The notes under the pieces: generated by a model
What the model was told of the DNA's origin: nothing
Database searches by the model: none
The model's input: the letters and a program-made list of their open reading frames with translations, nothing else
Position numbers and translations under genes: made by a program
DNA from: Saprospiraceae bacterium
Lineage (GTDB): Bacteria > Bacteroidota > Bacteroidia > Chitinophagales > Saprospiraceae
Length of the DNA: 9,085 nt
Direction: 5' to 3'
Assembly: GCA_013001805.1 (NCBI GenBank)
Contig: JABDLW010000788.1
Coordinates: 1-9,085, forward strand
Shown: in pieces, positions 1 to 7,508 of the stretch
How positions within the stretch are numbered: position 1 is the first letter of the stretch
Layout of the letters: each line of letters starts with the position of its first letter

Positions 1-231
1 ACAAACGCTAAATTACCGGACCTGGCACCTGGCAGATACAGACGTTTATTTCTTACCATATTTTCACATTTCGTGATTTGTGCATCGGGAAGTATTTTCT
101 TACTATACACATTGATCCATATCTTTATCCATGCTCAGCCAATCATGTGCCATAAATCTTGGTCCCCGGGGAAAGTGGGAACCATCGGAGAAGCTTCCGG
201 AGTGCCTGGCTCCTAATATTATCGCAACATA
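1..231. other. Left-edge region, possible 3' end of an upstream gene
   Basis: No gene can be assigned with confidence. On the + strand the frame starting at base 1 is open from the window edge to a TAA at 214-216 (71 codons). It includes a hydrophobic stretch at about codons 20-45 that could be membrane-spanning, so it might be the C-terminus of a membrane protein cut by the edge. A second frame closes at TGA 74-76. The 7-base sequence ACCTGGC is repeated directly at 20-26 and 27-33, which fits non-coding sequence better. A weak 4-bp stem (GGAG 199-202 with CTCC 210-213) lies just before the next gene and has no T-run. The same TAA at 214-216 is in frame with the following gene and limits where that gene can start. 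Confidence 0.3.
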
Positions 232-1155
232 GTGGATGTAATCTCAGTCATCTACAATCCTGCATCAGGTAAGGGAAACCATAAAGCTCGCTTAAACGAG
301 TTAATCACGGAACTTAATGCTCGGTGGTCCCAGAATTACCGGATCATACTGACCAAAGCACCCGGTGACGGAATCAGGGTGTCCAGAGATGCTACTTTAC
401 AAGGGAGTAAATTAATTATTGCGGCCGGAGGTGATGGCACTATCAATGAAGTAGTAAATGGCATACTGGCTGCCCGGGTTTCTGGTTCAACTTCTCCTGA
501 GTTGGGTATTGTAAATACGGGCAGTGGAGCCGATTTTGTCAGGACATTGAAACTTCCTCAGGGCATGCGGCGTCAGCTAGACATAGTACTACACCAGTCA
601 GCAAGGCCGGTCGACTTAGGCATGGTGCAATGCAAAGGAGAAGATGGGAAGCCGGTGCGTCGCTATTTTGTCAATGAATGTCAAGTAGGCATAGGTGGTG
701 CCGTGGTATCTGATATGAATAATAAAAGGAAACATTTCGGAGGCACTCTGGATTTTAGTGTTGCGGCTCTGAGGCAATTATATCATTATAAATCGTCCAT
801 CATAAACGTTTGGATTGATGGACAGAAATGCAATCCTCAAGAATTGTTAGGAATCGTAATGGCAAATGGTATCTATTCAGCTGGGGGAATGAAAATGGCC
901 CCTAATGCTCAAATTGATGATGGTTTTTTGCGCATCCTGCGGATGTCTGAAATGAATTTATTTAATCGCCTTCTTACTTTTATAAAAGTTTACTCAGGTG
1001 ATCACACCAAATCCAAATATGCCATCTATGAAAAAGCAAAGTATATTGAAATTGATGCTGACAGAGATCTTTGGATCGAGGCCGATGGGGAACTAATTGG
1101 CACAACGCCTGCTGCGATCTCGATAGTGCCGGGTGCGATCCGGGTACGGTACTAA
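232..1155 (+). CDS. Diacylglycerol/lipid kinase family protein (YegS/DgkB-like)
   Basis: Predicted cytoplasmic or membrane-associated kinase that phosphorylates a lipid hydroxyl (diacylglycerol, sphingoid base or similar) with ATP; the substrate cannot be read from sequence. The 307 residues match the usual family length of about 290-330. The N-terminal nucleotide-binding domain has NPASGKG at residues 9-15 and the signature GGDGT at 66-70. GSGADF follows at 97-102, where many relatives have Asn rather than Ala before the Asp. The C-terminal beta-sandwich domain carries the family-typical GGMKMAPNAQIDDG at 218-231 and EADGE at 283-287; by analogy with DgkB, this Asp and Glu are the likely catalytic pair. 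There is no signal peptide or membrane segment. The start is GTG at 232: an in-frame TAA at 214-216 leaves no earlier choice, and starting later would damage the first beta strand. No Shine-Dalgarno is visible. The next gene begins about 80-100 bases downstream on the same strand, so co-transcription is possible. Confidence 0.92.
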   Translation: MDVISVIYNPASGKGNHKARLNELITELNARWSQNYRIILTKAPGDGIRVSRDATLQGSKLIIAAGGDGTINEVVNGILAARVSGSTSPELGIVNTGSGADFVRTLKLPQGMRRQLDIVLHQSARPVDLGMVQCKGEDGKPVRRYFVNECQVGIGGAVVSDMNNKRKHFGGTLDFSVAALRQLYHYKSSIINVWIDGQKCNPQELLGIVMANGIYSAGGMKMAPNAQIDDGFLRILRMSEMNLFNRLLTFIKVYSGDHTKSKYAIYEKAKYIEIDADRDLWIEADGELIGTTPAAISIVPGAIRVRY

Positions 1156-1238
1156 TCACAGGTTCATTTCGTCCTAATCGTTTTTACTCCAAAAAAGTAG
1201 ATATTGTGCCATCAATCAGGTTCGAAAAAGCTCCATCT

Positions 1239-4200
1239 ATGTCTCACAATAATTTAATGAAATTTATTCTATTCCTTTTGCTCACCTGGGGTTTGCCCAT
1301 GGCTGGCTTTGGCCAAAATCCCCCGATCGAAGATGAGCTCAATGAAAAATATGCGGCACTAAAATGGCGCAACATCGGACCGTTACGAGGTGGACGGGCC
1401 AATGCCATCTGCGGTGTAGTCGGCAATGACCAGATCTACTACGCTGGTTATACCGGAGGTGGAGTCTGGAAAACGATAGATGCTGGTATGAATTGGTTTA
1501 ATATTTCGGATGGATTTTTTGGTGTCGGATCAATCGGTGCAATTGCGGTTAGTGAGAAGGATCCAAATGTAGTGGTGGTGGGAACTGGTGAACATGCCGT
1601 ACGCGGTGTGATGACCTCCTATGGCGATGGCGTTTATAAATCCACAGATGCAGGCAAAACCTGGAGCCATATCGGGTTGACTCAAACGAGACATATTGCC
1701 AATGTGATCATTCATCCCGATGATTACAATACCATTTATATTGGAGCCCAGGGAGCAGTGCATGGACCATCGGAAGAAAGAGGAGTTTATAAAAGTACAG
1801 ATGGTGGCGTGACCTGGAAAAAAACACTGTATGTAGATCAAAATTCCGGGATTTCCAGTCTGGTGATGGACAAGAGCAATCCCCGAATCATGTATGCCGC
1901 CACCTGGCAACACCGGCGGTATCCCTGGAAAGTGGAAAGCGGAGGACCCGGCTCATCGATTTATAAATCAACCGATGGAGGTGAAAACTGGAAGGAGATA
2001 AGGCTGGGACTTCCCGATACCTTGGGGAAAGTTGGATTGTCGGTTTCATCTGCGGATCCCAATCGCATTTATGCCATAGTCGAAGCAAAAAAGTCGGAAT
2101 CGGGTTTATATCGCTCAGATGATGCTGGTGCACACTGGACACTATTGTCCAACGATCAAAACATCACCGCGCGCTCCTGGTACTATATGGAGGTTTTTGC
2201 CGATCCTGATAACAAAGATGTGGTCTACGTGCTCAATGCACCCCTTATGAAATCAATTGATGGTGGAAAGAACTTTGTGAGTATGCGTGTGGTACATGGG
2301 GACTGCCATGATTTGTGGATTAATCCAAAAAACAACAGGAATATTGCCATGGCAGAAGATGGTGGTGCAACCATTACGTTCTCTGCCGGTCAGGTATGGT
2401 CTTCCCTGAACAATCAACCCACGGCCCAGTTGTATCGCATTACTGCCGATGAACAAACACCTTACTGGTTGTACAGCGGGCAACAGGATAATCTTTCGGT
2501 TGCCATACCCTCCCGCAGCAACACGTACGGTATTCTCACCAGCCACTGGTTTAATGGACCAGGCTGTGAAAGTGCCATGGTGGCCATGGACGACCCCAAG
2601 AATCCGCGCATCTTGTATGGCGGTTGCTTTAATGGCCGAATTAGTTTACTCGATACCAAAACCAAGGAATCGAAGGATATTATGGCCTACCCCATGACCA
2701 ATCTTGGGTATATGGCAAAAGACATGAAATATCGATTTAATTGGAATGCACCTCTGATTAATTCACCCCATGATTTCCGCACCATGTACTATGGTGGCAA
2801 TGTTCTGTTCAAAAGTGAAAATGGTGGTCTAAAGTGGGAAGCCATAAGTCCGGACCTCACGAAAAACGACACCACAAAACAAATGGAAGGGGGCGGTCCC
2901 TTTACCAATGAAGGAGCGGGTGGAGAGAATTATAACACGATTTATTATATAGCCGAATCACCACACGAAAAAGGTGTAATTTATACTGGCTCAGACGGAG
3001 GTCTAATCCAACTCTCAAGAGACGGAGGTGCGACCTGGAAAAATATAACGCCGGCCGGATTACCGGAAACCATGATCCATGCTATCGAAGTATCACCACA
3101 CGACCCGGCAACAGTCTATTTTACCTCCACCCGATATAAATTTAATGACTTCAAAAACTATAGTTATAAATCGACCGACTATGGAAATAGCTGGAAAAAG
3201 ATTGGTGATGACATCAAGCAAGATGATTTTTTCCGAGTAGTCAGGGAAGACCATAAAGTGCCGGGATTACTTTATGCAGGGGCCGAGCGTGGATTCTATA
3301 TTTCATTTGACGGTGGAAATCATTTTACATCCTTACAACTGAATCTTCCTATTGTCCCCATCACAGATTTAGTGATCCGAAATAATGATCTGGCTGCATC
3401 AACTGCCGGCAGATCATTCTGGATCCTGGATGACCTTTCCGTTTTCCAGCAGTCAAAGGGGGAATTAACCGGATCGGCACCAAAAATATTTCAACCAAAA
3501 CCTCAATCCCGCATTTTAATAAACTCCACTTTTTTTCTGGTTACAGAACCTGCCTATGGCGAAAATCCGGCCGAGGGTATTGCATTGGATTATTATGTAC
3601 AAAATGTCGGGGATTCACTCTTAAAAATGGAAATCATCGATCAGGAAGGGATGACCATTCGCACCATTACCAATGAAGAGGAATTTAAACCCAGTATGTT
3701 GGGTGGCCGGGGAAATATTCCTGCTACGAACACAGAAAACCTTCCCGACCAGGATGGATTGAACCGTTTTACCTGGGATTTTCGGACGCAGGGACTCAAA
3801 AAAATTCCTGACGTATTCGTCTTGGGAGCTGATTACCGGGGTCACCGTGTGGCACCCGGAACATACCGGGCTCGACTAAGTACAATGGGTGACACAGTGG
3901 AGACTGAGTTGCAAGTGCTGCCACCACCCGACGTTGAAGTGCCAGAAGCGGTTTGGGTGGAGCAACAGAATTTCATGTCAGAATTGGAGGAAAGAATCAA
4001 CGAAATGCATATCGCCGCGGAGGCCGCTCTGCAAATTAGTACAAAATTAAAAGCAATTATCGCGGATATTGGCGAAGACCAGGCCTTGGATACGCTAAAG
4101 AAGGCAGGCACAAATTTAGAAAAGGAAATGAGCACCTGGACACAAAAAGTGGTGGAATTACGTCAGAAAGGATTTCAGGATGCATTAAATTGGCCGGCTG

Positions 4201-4427
4201 GTTTAAATGCAGAATTTTTTCTTTTACGCAATAACCTGGATACTTATGATCCCCGCATTCCCGAAGGATATCATGCCCGGTTTGAAGATCTGGAAAATAC
4301 CTGGAAAGCAGTTAAAGCAGAATATAAAGACCTCATGGAAAACAAAGTAGCGCAGTTTAATATTCTTTACGAACAGGCAAAAATGCCCGCGCTAAAAATA
4401 GCGGATAAAAAAGAGTCCAAGCCCTGA
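1239..4427 (+). CDS. Secreted sortilin/VPS10-like BNR-repeat protein (often annotated 'glycosyl hydrolase')
   Basis: Large exported protein of 1062 residues. It begins with a signal peptide (hydrophobic core FILFLLLTWGLP, likely cleavage after GFG and before QN). About ten Asp-box (BNR) motifs of the form K-S-T-D-x-G-x-x-W follow, coded near 1469, 1639, 1792, 1965, 2112, 2249, 2812, 3013, 3167 and 3301. This spacing suggests two beta-propellers. Family-typical segments include LKWRNIGPLRGGRA after the signal peptide, HDLWINPKNNRNIAMAEDGG and YSGQQDN. After the propellers comes a possible Ig/FlgD-like beta domain (coded about 3570-3920) and a charged helical tail (about 3950-4427). Asp boxes are structural and no catalytic residues can be assigned, so the 'glycosyl hydrolase' label used for relatives is not evidence of hydrolase activity. 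The open frame extends back to 1071 but overlaps the kinase gene there. ATG 1239 or ATG 1257 is the real start; 1257 gives the more compact signal peptide (MKFILFLLL). No Shine-Dalgarno is seen. Confidence 0.88.
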   Translation: MSHNNLMKFILFLLLTWGLPMAGFGQNPPIEDELNEKYAALKWRNIGPLRGGRANAICGVVGNDQIYYAGYTGGGVWKTIDAGMNWFNISDGFFGVGSIGAIAVSEKDPNVVVVGTGEHAVRGVMTSYGDGVYKSTDAGKTWSHIGLTQTRHIANVIIHPDDYNTIYIGAQGAVHGPSEERGVYKSTDGGVTWKKTLYVDQNSGISSLVMDKSNPRIMYAATWQHRRYPWKVESGGPGSSIYKSTDGGENWKEIRLGLPDTLGKVGLSVSSADPNRIYAIVEAKKSESGLYRSDDAGAHWTLLSNDQNITARSWYYMEVFADPDNKDVVYVLNAPLMKSIDGGKNFVSMRVVHGDCHDLWINPKNNRNIAMAEDGGATITFSAGQVWSSLNNQPTAQLYRITADEQTPYWLYSGQQDNLSVAIPSRSNTYGILTSHWFNGPGCESAMVAMDDPKNPRILYGGCFNGRISLLDTKTKESKDIMAYPMTNLGYMAKDMKYRFNWNAPLINSPHDFRTMYYGGNVLFKSENGGLKWEAISPDLTKNDTTKQMEGGGPFTNEGAGGENYNTIYYIAESPHEKGVIYTGSDGGLIQLSRDGGATWKNITPAGLPETMIHAIEVSPHDPATVYFTSTRYKFNDFKNYSYKSTDYGNSWKKIGDDIKQDDFFRVVREDHKVPGLLYAGAERGFYISFDGGNHFTSLQLNLPIVPITDLVIRNNDLAASTAGRSFWILDDLSVFQQSKGELTGSAPKIFQPKPQSRILINSTFFLVTEPAYGENPAEGIALDYYVQNVGDSLLKMEIIDQEGMTIRTITNEEEFKPSMLGGRGNIPATNTENLPDQDGLNRFTWDFRTQGLKKIPDVFVLGADYRGHRVAPGTYRARLSTMGDTVETELQVLPPPDVEVPEAVWVEQQNFMSELEERINEMHIAAEAALQISTKLKAIIADIGEDQALDTLKKAGTNLEKEMSTWTQKVVELRQKGFQDALNWPAGLNAEFFLLRNNLDTYDPRIPEGYHARFEDLENTWKAVKAEYKDLMENKVAQFNILYEQAKMPALKIADKKESKP

Positions 4428-4794
4428 CGAACAGACCTTGGGATAGGTCAGATATTGCTGAAGTTGTTGGTACTTATTCGCGGGCTCGCAGAAAGCTTTT
4501 TGCACTTTGGTGACAGGGAGCAAACCAAAGAATATCTCGGAGTGGAAGACCGTCAGCTTGCAAAGGATTTTGCCTTTTGAAAACCTCTTTTATCCCACGC
4601 AACTTCCAGTCATAAAAAGTAAGCACCCGGGAAGAGAGCCATTTTGTCAATTTACATTTTCTGGAAAGTTGCCTGCACATCCGCAGTAATTGAGGCAATA
4701 AAAAATCGCAGCGATTCTATGTTCAGATTTTGCTAACTTCAAAGAGTTGCTGAATTTTAAGAAATCGCATTATTCCTCCATTTAATCACTGATC
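4428..4794. other. 367-base intergenic gap without a recognisable gene
   Basis: Short frames exist on both strands (60-74 codons) but show no signal peptide, motif or family resemblance, so I do not call them. Just after the preceding stop there is a small inverted repeat (GACCT 4434-4438, AGGTC 4445-4449, 6-base loop) without a T-run, a poor terminator. AATCGC 4704-4709 and GCGATT 4711-4716 form a 6-bp dyad with one central base, and AATCGC recurs at 4763-4768. The last 100 bases are AT-rich and presumably carry the promoter of the downstream lipoprotein gene. The nearest match I find to a Bacteroidota -7 element (TAACTTCA, 4734-4741) is poor and has no convincing -33 partner. Confidence 0.5.
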
Positions 4795-6996
4795 ATGAAA
4801 ATTAATAGCCAGAAACAGCAGGACCCAAAGTCGTGCAAAGCAATCAGTTCTCCTAAAACTTTTCATCTACTCCTCCTCTTATTTGTTTTTTTCTTCCTAA
4901 TGGGAGAGTATGCTTGTCAAGATGCAGGTAGTAAAAAAATAGACACTGATGATATAGGGGGAATGGTGACCGGCCCCAATGGTCCTGAGGCCGGGGTTTG
5001 GATAATTGCGGAAACCCACGACCTACCAACTCGTTATGCCAAAATCGTGGTGACGGATGATGCCGGGGCCTATTTAATACCTGATCTCCCGGAAGCCAAT
5101 TACGACATTTGGGTTCGGGGATATGGGTTGGTGGATTCACCCAGGAAAAAAACCAAGCCCGGTGTCAGTCTGGACCTGGAGGCCACACCTGCTCCATCCG
5201 CTGCAGCCGCTGCGGAATATTACCCCTCCGGATATTGGTTTTCTCTATTGGAAGTTCCGGCCAAAAGCGAGTTTCCCGGCACCGGGCCAGACGGTAATGG
5301 GATTTCACCCACCATGACCACTCAAGCCAATTATATTCGGAGCATTAAATCAGGTACCTGCCTAGCCTGTCATCAAATGGGGGGCAGGGGCACCCGGGAA
5401 ATACCCCCTTCACTGGGAAAATTCGAAAGTTCGGTTGCTGCCTGGGCACGGCGCATTCAGTCCGGCCAGGCCGGCGCCAATATGATTTCAGGAATGCACC
5501 GCATCGGCTTCGAAGGCTCGGTAAAAATGTTCGCAGAATGGACGGATCGCATTGCATCTGGTGAACTGCCACCTGCCCCACCCCGGCCAGAAGGGATCGA
5601 AAGAAACGTAGTGATCACGCAGTGGGATTGGGCTGATCCTAAGGCATACCTGCATGATGTAGTATCTACGGATCGGCGAAACCCCACTTTGAATGCCAAC
5701 GGGAAGCTTTACGGAGCATTAGAAGCCAGTGCCGATTACCTTCCGGTATTAGACCCGGTGAAAAATGAAGCAAGCCAGGTGCCTTTAACCATGCGTGATC
5801 CCAGTACGCCTGCAGCTTCCGGGCCCGAAATGCCACAACCTTCTCCCTATTGGGGCGACGAACCCATTTGGAACAGCAAAGCCAATGTCCATAACCCCAT
5901 GTTTGACCATGAAGGGCGAGTCTGGATCACTGCCGCAGTGCGGCCGCGTGATAATCCCGCTTTTTGCAAGGAGGGTTCTGATCATCCATCCGCACAACTA
6001 TTTCCCTTGCAAGCCTCAGGTCGACACCTGGGTGTTTATGATCCAAAAACAGACACTTATACTCATTGCAGCACCTGCTTTAGTACGCATCACCTGATGT
6101 TTGCTGAGGATGAAAATCACACCCTTTGGACCAGTGGTGGAGGTCCCGCTATTGGTTGGCTCAATACCAAAATGTTTCTTGAAACGGGAGACGAAGAAGC
6201 AGCCCAGGGCTGGACCGCTCTCATTCTGGATATCAACGGAAATGGTAAACGTGATGAGTATGTCGAACCGGATGAAGCATTGGATCCCTCAAAGGATCAA
6301 CGCATAAACCGGGGTCTGTACTCAGTAGCTCCGGCACCCGATGGTTCGGTGTGGGGGACCACCTTGGGTTATCCGGGAGGACTGGTACGCTTAGATCCCG
6401 GAGATGATCCACCTTTTACGAGCCTGGTGGAATACTTTGAACTTCCTGTAGACAGCGAGGGAGAACCCGCAGAAGGCTTTTCACCTAGAGGAGGCGATGT
6501 CGATCGAAATGGTGTGTTTTGGGTTGCTTTGGCCAGCGGGCATTTGGCTAGCTTCGATCGCAGCAAATGCGCCACACTTAATGGACCCTCAGCGACCGGA
6601 CAGCACTGTCCCGAAGGTTGGACTTTTTACCCGGAACCATTACCACAATTGCAGGGAGTCTCTGGCCCGGGCAGTGCCGAAGCGAGTTACTACTCCTGGG
6701 TGGATCAATTTAATACACTTGGTCTGGGAGAAAATATCCCGATCAACACCGGAAATGAAGCTGAGGGCTTGCTGGTACTAAAAGATGGAGAATGGATCGT
6801 ACTTCGTGTACCCTACCCCCTGGGTTTTTTCACGAAATGGATGGACGGCCGAATTGATGATCCGGATGCCGGTTGGAAAGGAAGAGGAATTTGGGCAACG
6901 ATCAGTACGCGTACACCTTTTCATATGGAAGGGGGTAAGGGTACAACCAGTAAGGTGTTTAAATTTCAGTTAAGGCCCGATCCATTGGCCGACTGA
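4795..6996 (+). CDS. Lipoprotein with carboxypeptidase-regulatory-like domain, single c-type haem motif and beta-propeller-like region
   Basis: Predicted envelope lipoprotein of 733 residues. A 24-residue N-region is followed by a strongly hydrophobic core (residues 25-37) and the likely lipidated Cys41 (EYAC, then QD); the lipobox is loose, as is common in Bacteroidota. Residues about 54-125 look like a carboxypeptidase-regulatory/transthyretin-like beta domain. CLACH at 189-193 is a CXXCH haem-attachment motif, with Met230 or Met234 as possible distal ligands, suggesting a small cytochrome c-like segment. From about residue 355 the repeated strand patterns (EGRVWITA, DGSVWGTT, NGVFWVAL) resemble streptogramin-lyase-type propellers. 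This part also holds H-C-S-T-C-F-S-T-H-H at 424-433 and a DxNxNGxxDE calcium-loop-like motif at 479-488. From memory, close full-length relatives occur in Proteobacteria and Acidobacteria, annotated only as carboxypeptidase regulatory-like proteins. Function is unknown; electron transfer or a haem-dependent periplasmic reaction is an inference. ATG 4795 is the only start that keeps the signal peptide. Confidence 0.85.
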   Translation: MKINSQKQQDPKSCKAISSPKTFHLLLLLFVFFFLMGEYACQDAGSKKIDTDDIGGMVTGPNGPEAGVWIIAETHDLPTRYAKIVVTDDAGAYLIPDLPEANYDIWVRGYGLVDSPRKKTKPGVSLDLEATPAPSAAAAAEYYPSGYWFSLLEVPAKSEFPGTGPDGNGISPTMTTQANYIRSIKSGTCLACHQMGGRGTREIPPSLGKFESSVAAWARRIQSGQAGANMISGMHRIGFEGSVKMFAEWTDRIASGELPPAPPRPEGIERNVVITQWDWADPKAYLHDVVSTDRRNPTLNANGKLYGALEASADYLPVLDPVKNEASQVPLTMRDPSTPAASGPEMPQPSPYWGDEPIWNSKANVHNPMFDHEGRVWITAAVRPRDNPAFCKEGSDHPSAQLFPLQASGRHLGVYDPKTDTYTHCSTCFSTHHLMFAEDENHTLWTSGGGPAIGWLNTKMFLETGDEEAAQGWTALILDINGNGKRDEYVEPDEALDPSKDQRINRGLYSVAPAPDGSVWGTTLGYPGGLVRLDPGDDPPFTSLVEYFELPVDSEGEPAEGFSPRGGDVDRNGVFWVALASGHLASFDRSKCATLNGPSATGQHCPEGWTFYPEPLPQLQGVSGPGSAEASYYSWVDQFNTLGLGENIPINTGNEAEGLLVLKDGEWIVLRVPYPLGFFTKWMDGRIDDPDAGWKGRGIWATISTRTPFHMEGGKGTTSKVFKFQLRPDPLAD

Positions 6997-7037
6997 AAAT
7001 AAATCCTTGGTGGTAATATATTGTACATACTTTGGGG

Positions 7038-7322
7038 TCCCACACAGACACAAAGGACACCAAGCTCTTTGCTAGGAATAAATCAAAATATTTGCGGCCT
7101 CCGTGACTTGGCGGGAAAATTAATATATCATTTTTTGAGGTTCCCACAGAAACACAAAGGGCACCAAGTTCTCTCAAGATTAAAATAAAACCTAGCGACC
7201 TCCATGTCTTGGCGGGGAAAATTAATATATGGTTTTTTGGGTTCCCACAGAGACGCAAAGGGCACCAAGTTCTTTTAAGATAAAATAAAACCTTAGCGAC
7301 CTCCATGTCTTGGCGGGAAAAT
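7038..7322. repeat. Tandem array of about 2.8 copies of a ~102-bp unit with imperfect dyad arms
   Basis: Copies begin at 7038, 7142 and 7243 (periods 104 and 101); the third stops at about 7322 and lacks the AT-rich spacer. Each starts with TCCCACA, runs through AAAGG(G/A)CACCAAG, an A-rich middle and a CCTCC(A/G)TG segment, and ends with CTTGGCGGG plus AAAAT. Copies 1 and 2 add a TAATATAT and T6 spacer. Copies 2 and 3 are over 90% identical; copy 1 is more diverged. The two ends of each unit are imperfectly complementary: 13 of 19 positions pair in copy 1, and about 15 of 20 in copy 3 counting two G-U pairs. An RNA copy could therefore fold into a long interrupted hairpin. The array lies between two convergent genes, where it could influence transcript ends. 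The minus-strand open frame across it is a product of the repeat and not a gene. Nothing indicates a transposase or CRISPR. Confidence 0.9.
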
Positions 7323-7353
7323 GAACGTTATGTGGAGATAAAGCACTGTGATC

Positions 7354-7382
7354 GCTTCAGAATCCTTACAGGCTTCAGAATC
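7354..7382. repeat. Short direct repeat, 11 bp, two copies
   Basis: GCTTCAGAATC occurs at 7354-7364 and again at 7372-7382, an 18-base period. It lies between the long tandem array and the terminator hairpin of the minus-strand gene. No function is evident; it could be a binding site pair or leftover of a local duplication. Confidence 0.7.
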
Positions 7383-7426
7383 GATCTGGTGAAAACTCAT
7401 AGGATGGAATTACCACTATTTCTCGC

Positions 7427-7465
7427 AAAATAAGGGAGACACCAAAGCTCAGGAGCCTCCCTTAT
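7427..7465 (-). terminator. Probable intrinsic terminator of the plug-domain lipoprotein gene
   Basis: ATAAGGGAG (7430-7438) and CTCCCTTAT (7457-7465) form a perfect 9-bp stem. The 18-base loop contains a further small GCT/AGC pairing (7447-7449 with 7454-7456). Read on the minus strand, the hairpin begins 43 bases past the stop codon and ends in TTTT, a short T-run. On the + strand no T-run follows, so the orientation is minus. The short T-run and large loop lower confidence. Confidence 0.6.
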
Positions 7466-7508
7466 GAAATACTCTAATAAAACACTTAGTCTTAGTTAGT
7501 AAACCGGA

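Noticed and set aside
1071..1238. Upstream extension of the BNR-repeat protein to an ATG at 1071
   Set aside because: It would overlap the kinase gene by 85 bases, bury the signal peptide 62 residues inside the protein and encode a non-conserved-looking Cys-rich stretch. ATG 1239 or 1257 gives a normal exported protein.
4474..4698. Minus-strand 74-codon and + strand 60-codon frames in the 367-base gap
   Set aside because: Neither has a signal peptide, recognisable motif, promoter or plausible composition, and they overlap each other on opposite strands.
6959..7306. Minus-strand open frame of 115 codons across the tandem repeats
   Set aside because: Its protein is only the translated repeat unit (similar VSVGTSKN-like and LIFP segments recur) and it overlaps the end of the lipoprotein gene. 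There is no family resemblance.
7038..7322. CRISPR array
   Set aside because: The whole ~102-bp unit is repeated, including the sequence between the arms. There are no unique spacers of constant size and no cas genes.
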